A stretch of DNA of 9,093 nucleotides from Bacteroidetes bacterium UBA7368. Its GTDB lineage: Bacteria > Bacteroidota > Rhodothermia > Rhodothermales > UBA10348. The translations under genes and the position numbers were made by a program. How positions within the stretch are numbered: position 1 is the first letter of the stretch; the number at the start of each line of letters is the position of its first letter. A model generated the notes under the pieces. The model was not told where the DNA came from. It saw only the letters and a program-made list of their open reading frames with translations, and made no database searches. This document shows, piece after piece, positions 6,171-9,093 of this stretch. The DNA is taken from positions 1 through 9,093 of the forward strand of contig DKOG01000120.1 of NCBI GenBank assembly GCA_002469915.1, in the 5' to 3' direction.

Positions 6171-8272
6171 TGGATAGACGTCAAACGATTCAGAAGGAAA
6201 TCATGGACCTTTTTCGGAACCATGGAAAGCGGTCTTTTAGACCAAAAGAAATTGTCAAAAAACTGGGTTACTCCGACAATACGGACTATCGTCTGGCACG
6301 CGCGGTGCTGGAAGAGCTTTCTCAAAAAGGTGAAATAGCGGCCGTTAAAGGCAATAGGTTCACTTTTCGGCCTCCCGCAGGCCGAATGGAGGGCCGCCTC
6401 AGCGTGCACCCCTCTGGCTATGGTTTTGTGGCCGTCGAGGGCTTTGAGCAAGACTTTTTTGTTCGCTCGAGACGGATGAATACGGCTATCGATGGGGATC
6501 TGGTTCAGATTGGACTAGCTGCTCGACGCCCTCAGGACAAAAGACAGCAAGCTGAAGTGCTCTCGGTTCTTCAGCGAAAGAGAACGTCTGCTGTGGGAAC
6601 GTTTAAACATGCCGGCTCCTACGCCTTCATCATTCCAGACGACAAACGCCTAACGCATGATATTTATGTCGATTTAGACTCCATCGAAGGCGTTAATGAT
6701 GGCGACAAAGTTAAGGTCTCTATTGAAGGATTTGAACACCGTGGGGCAGCTCCCATCGGGAAAATCCTGAGTATCATCGGGGATCCTAATGATCCCTCCA
6801 TTCAAACATTGGCTCTGGCTATGAGTCTTGGCGTGGAGGCCGACTTCAAAGAAGAAGTCTTACAAGAAGCAGAGGCTGTTTCCGCCCAAATCTCCCGGAA
6901 AGAAATAAGTCGCCGCCTGGATGTTCGAAACCGAACCGTTTTTACCATCGACCCAGTTGATGCAAAAGATTTCGACGACGCCCTCCACATCCACCCCCTT
7001 TCCAAGGATCGATTCGAGGTAGGGGTGCACATCGCAGATGTGAGTCATTATGTAGTTCCTCAGAGTGAGCTGGATGCTTCCGCGTTGGAGCGAGGAACGA
7101 GTGTTTATTTAGTGGACCGGGTCATTCCAATGCTTCCCGAGGCACTTTCAAATGATATTTGCTCGCTCAAGCCAGATGTTGATCGCCTAGCCTTCTCCTG
7201 TATTTTCGAACTAGATCGTTCTGGAACCGTCCACGGTTTCAAGGTTGCTGAAACCGTGATCCGATCTACGCACCGTCTAGCCTACGAAGATGCGCAAGCC
7301 ATCATAGAAGGGGGACAAGGGGAGCATCCCTTGGCGGAAAGTCTCGGGATTCTGCAGGAAATGGCTGTAAAACTGAGAGCCAAACGGTTCAAAGACGGCT
7401 CCATTGATTTTGATCTGCAGGAAGTACGCGTTGTTCTTGATGAAAAGGGCCACCCTATCGAAATCGTTCCGCGCTTGAGACAGGATTCAAATCGGTTGAT
7501 TGAGGAGTTCATGCTTCTGGCCAATCGAAATGTTGCTGCCGCTTTCGGCTCCGGCGACCAACCGTTTGCATTTCGTATTCACGAACCGCCTGATGCCAAT
7601 CGTATCATGAATCTGTCCCGTTACGTGGCTGCTTTCGGGCTTGAACTACCGCATGATGAGGGTAGTGTAAACCCAACAGATATCAACGCCTTGTTGCGCG
7701 CGGTAGTGGATCGACCAGAAGCCGCTGTTGTAGAGCATGCTGCACTTCGCGCTATGTCCAAGGCCCGCTATGATGTTTCCAATCACGGTCATTACGGATT
7801 GTCGGCGGCGCACTATACCCACTTTACAAGCCCCATTCGAAGATATCCTGACCTTATCGTTCATCGCCTAATCAAAGATCAGATGGCTTCTCGCAAAGCA
7901 CCAGAATCGGAAGATTTGGCGGACATGCTGCAGCACTGTTCTGAGCGAGAGATCGTAGCCACGCAGGCTGAACGTGAGTCGATAAAGCTGAAGAAAGTTG
8001 AATTCATCCAAGATCACATTGGCGAAGAGTATTCTGGGGTGGTAGCCGGCGTTTCGAAGTTCGGCGTTTACATTGAGTTAGATGTACTCCTAGTCGAAGG
8101 CATGGTACACGTGCGGGATATGTCCGATGATTACTATGAGTACGACGAATCTAGTTTTTCCCTTGTAGGCTCAGGATCTGGAAAGCGATATCGGCCGGGC
8201 GACAAAGTGCGCGTTCTAGTAGCGGGCGCTAGTATCGAGAATCGAGAAATCGACTTCTCTTTTGTGCGATAA
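6170..8272 (+). CDS. rnr: Ribonuclease R (3'-5' exoribonuclease, RNase II/RNB family)
   Basis: Processive 3'-5' exoribonuclease that degrades structured RNA, with roles in mRNA decay, rRNA quality control and tmRNA-linked turnover. The 700 residues hold an N-terminal winged-helix domain (about 1-68), two cold-shock/OB domains (about 72-135 and 138-205), the RNB catalytic domain (about 245-570) and a C-terminal S1 domain (about 617-699: YSGVVAGVSKFGVYIELD, GMVHVRDMSDDYY). The active-site segment TIDPVDAKDFDDALHI (259-274) supplies Asp261, Asp267, Asp269 and Asp270, matching RNase II Asp201, 207, 209 and 210. HYTHFTSPIRRYPDLIVHRL (548-567) is the other RNB signature. The E. coli enzyme (813 aa) has a Lys-rich tail beyond S1 that is absent here. 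The ATG shares its A with the TAA of the upstream regulator (TAATG), implying translational coupling. The stop is TAA. Confidence 0.97.
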   Translation: MDRRQTIQKEIMDLFRNHGKRSFRPKEIVKKLGYSDNTDYRLARAVLEELSQKGEIAAVKGNRFTFRPPAGRMEGRLSVHPSGYGFVAVEGFEQDFFVRSRRMNTAIDGDLVQIGLAARRPQDKRQQAEVLSVLQRKRTSAVGTFKHAGSYAFIIPDDKRLTHDIYVDLDSIEGVNDGDKVKVSIEGFEHRGAAPIGKILSIIGDPNDPSIQTLALAMSLGVEADFKEEVLQEAEAVSAQISRKEISRRLDVRNRTVFTIDPVDAKDFDDALHIHPLSKDRFEVGVHIADVSHYVVPQSELDASALERGTSVYLVDRVIPMLPEALSNDICSLKPDVDRLAFSCIFELDRSGTVHGFKVAETVIRSTHRLAYEDAQAIIEGGQGEHPLAESLGILQEMAVKLRAKRFKDGSIDFDLQEVRVVLDEKGHPIEIVPRLRQDSNRLIEEFMLLANRNVAAAFGSGDQPFAFRIHEPPDANRIMNLSRYVAAFGLELPHDEGSVNPTDINALLRAVVDRPEAAVVEHAALRAMSKARYDVSNHGHYGLSAAHYTHFTSPIRRYPDLIVHRLIKDQMASRKAPESEDLADMLQHCSEREIVATQAERESIKLKKVEFIQDHIGEEYSGVVAGVSKFGVYIELDVLLVEGMVHVRDMSDDYYEYDESSFSLVGSGSGKRYRPGDKVRVLVAGASIENREIDFSFVR

Positions 8273-8355
8273 TCTCCATGTCGTTTAACTCTGTGTCGCT
8301 ATCGCCGAAAAGACGGTTAACCCTTCTGTCCATTTTCGACACTCTATTGAATTAA

Positions 8356-9093
8356 ATGACTTCTCTGAAGACATGGAAAATGCTGGCTTCGGTCCAGTAT
8401 CGTGTAGCGCTTAGGCGCATGCGCATGCAGCAGGGCTGGTTCATTCGAGTGGTCCTCGGCTTGATGATGATCTATTCAGCGTTCATTCTCTTGACGCTGG
8501 GCTTCTTCTTCGATCGATTTTCTACCGAAGTATGGCCTAATAAGCCCGTAATCGAGGTTGTAAACCAATTTTTACTCGCTGCGTTTGTAAGTCTCTTTTT
8601 TGTCCGATTCCTGTTCCAGAAGACGCCGCGTATTAGCATCGTTCCCTACCTCCACATGCCGATAGGCCGGCAATCATTGGTATGGTTCTTTCAAGGGGCA
8701 TCGCTTTTTTCTATCCATAACTTCTATCCGTTACTGTTTTTTATCCCGTTCTGGCTTCGATACGTCCGCATAGATTCGGGATCTAATGAACCCGGGATGT
8801 GGCTTTTAGCCGTGGGCATGCTGCTTTTATCCTCTCATTTTGCCAATCTCTGGCTACGAGCTATGCTCCAGAGACGAGCAGGATGGTTTTATTTGATCAT
8901 GACCGTCTTTATGGTAACGGCCTTTATCGATGAGACGGCCGGTATGGGTGTGCAACAACGCATCTCTACCTACATCTTCAGTCACATTCTGTCCGGTGAC
9001 CTGTTCAGTCTCGGCTTGCTGGCTTCGTTTGCTGCGCTCACAATCATTTTGTCAGCATTCCATCTTTCTCGATCACTCCGCGAGAGTGGCGCG
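8356..9093 (+). CDS. DUF5687-like multi-pass membrane protein, N-terminal 246 residues, runs off the right edge
   Basis: The ATG at 8356-8358 opens a frame that stays open for exactly 246 codons to the window edge; an in-frame TAA directly precedes the ATG, so it cannot start earlier. Hydrophobic segments lie at about residues 29-52, 68-87, 108-134, 147-167, 177-192 and 215-235, each separated by basic or polar stretches. The basic N-terminus (YRVALRRMRMQQGWF) and the segment RFLFQKTPRISIVPYLHMPIGR (about 84-105 in the protein) resemble DUF5687 proteins. These are Bacteroidota membrane proteins often encoded beside an ABC-transporter ATPase and thought to be permease-like; their function is not established. 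Any partner ATPase would lie to the right of the window. The gene starts 83 nt after rnr on the same strand. That gap holds the palindrome GGTTAACC (8315-8322) and a loose GTGTCG/CGACAC pair, neither a convincing terminator. Confidence 0.72.
   Translation, partial: MTSLKTWKMLASVQYRVALRRMRMQQGWFIRVVLGLMMIYSAFILLTLGFFFDRFSTEVWPNKPVIEVVNQFLLAAFVSLFFVRFLFQKTPRISIVPYLHMPIGRQSLVWFFQGASLFSIHNFYPLLFFIPFWLRYVRIDSGSNEPGMWLLAVGMLLLSSHFANLWLRAMLQRRAGWFYLIMTVFMVTAFIDETAGMGVQQRISTYIFSHILSGDLFSLGLLASFAALTIILSAFHLSRSLRESGA

Noticed and set aside
5930..6451. 173-codon minus-strand frame
   Set aside because: It is antisense across the junction of the DtxR-family gene and rnr, both well supported, and has no recognisable motif.
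8293..8342. GTGTCG...CGACAC inverted pair and GGTTAACC palindrome as a terminator after rnr
   Set aside because: The arms are 6 nt with about 38 nt between them, the inner stem is weak, and no T tract follows. It does not meet the form of an intrinsic terminator.

Overview
The window reads as ordinary chromosomal DNA from a bacterium of the Bacteroidota/Rhodothermota-Balneolota (FCB) type. Three things point there: the block tRNA-Gln, prs, long TL5/Ctc-type L25, pth; a DUF5687-like membrane protein; and starts that mostly lack a clear Shine-Dalgarno sequence. This placement is inference from gene content. No mobile element, phage gene or CRISPR array is visible.

Left part, minus strand (1-3304): the 5' part of hppA (membrane proton/sodium-pumping pyrophosphatase) runs off the left edge. 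To its right lie pth, rplY/ctc, prs and a tRNA-Gln(UUG), so the transcription order is tRNA-Gln, prs, rplY, pth, and then hppA behind a 262-nt gap. A strong intrinsic terminator sits between rplY and pth. The hppA upstream gap holds a palindrome resembling a LacI-family operator.

Middle (3305-4692): a minus-strand gene for a secreted P1-family (DmpA-like) aminopeptidase is complete in sequence but interrupted by one in-frame TGA. The TGA lies five codons before the Gly-Ser bond at which this family cuts itself into alpha and beta chains. This is the most unusual point in the window. A 12-nt direct repeat occurs in the gaps on both sides of the gene.

Right part, plus strand (4693-9093): an aspartate/glutamate racemase, a DtxR/MntR-family metal-dependent regulator and RNase R are closely spaced (35-nt gap, then a 1-nt TAATG overlap) and look like one operon. 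A partial DUF5687-like multi-pass membrane protein follows after 83 nt and runs off the right edge.

How the genes fit together: the left block is translation and nucleotide housekeeping (Gln-tRNA, PRPP supply, 5S-rRNA-binding protein, peptidyl-tRNA recycling), with pyrophosphate-driven ion pumping next to it. The divergent pair of DmpA-like peptidase and racemase suggests a link to D-amino acids or peptides containing them, but this is inference. I see no clear multi-gene novel system. The candidates worth following are the interrupted DmpA gene, the racemase-regulator-RNase R arrangement and a few small intergenic elements.
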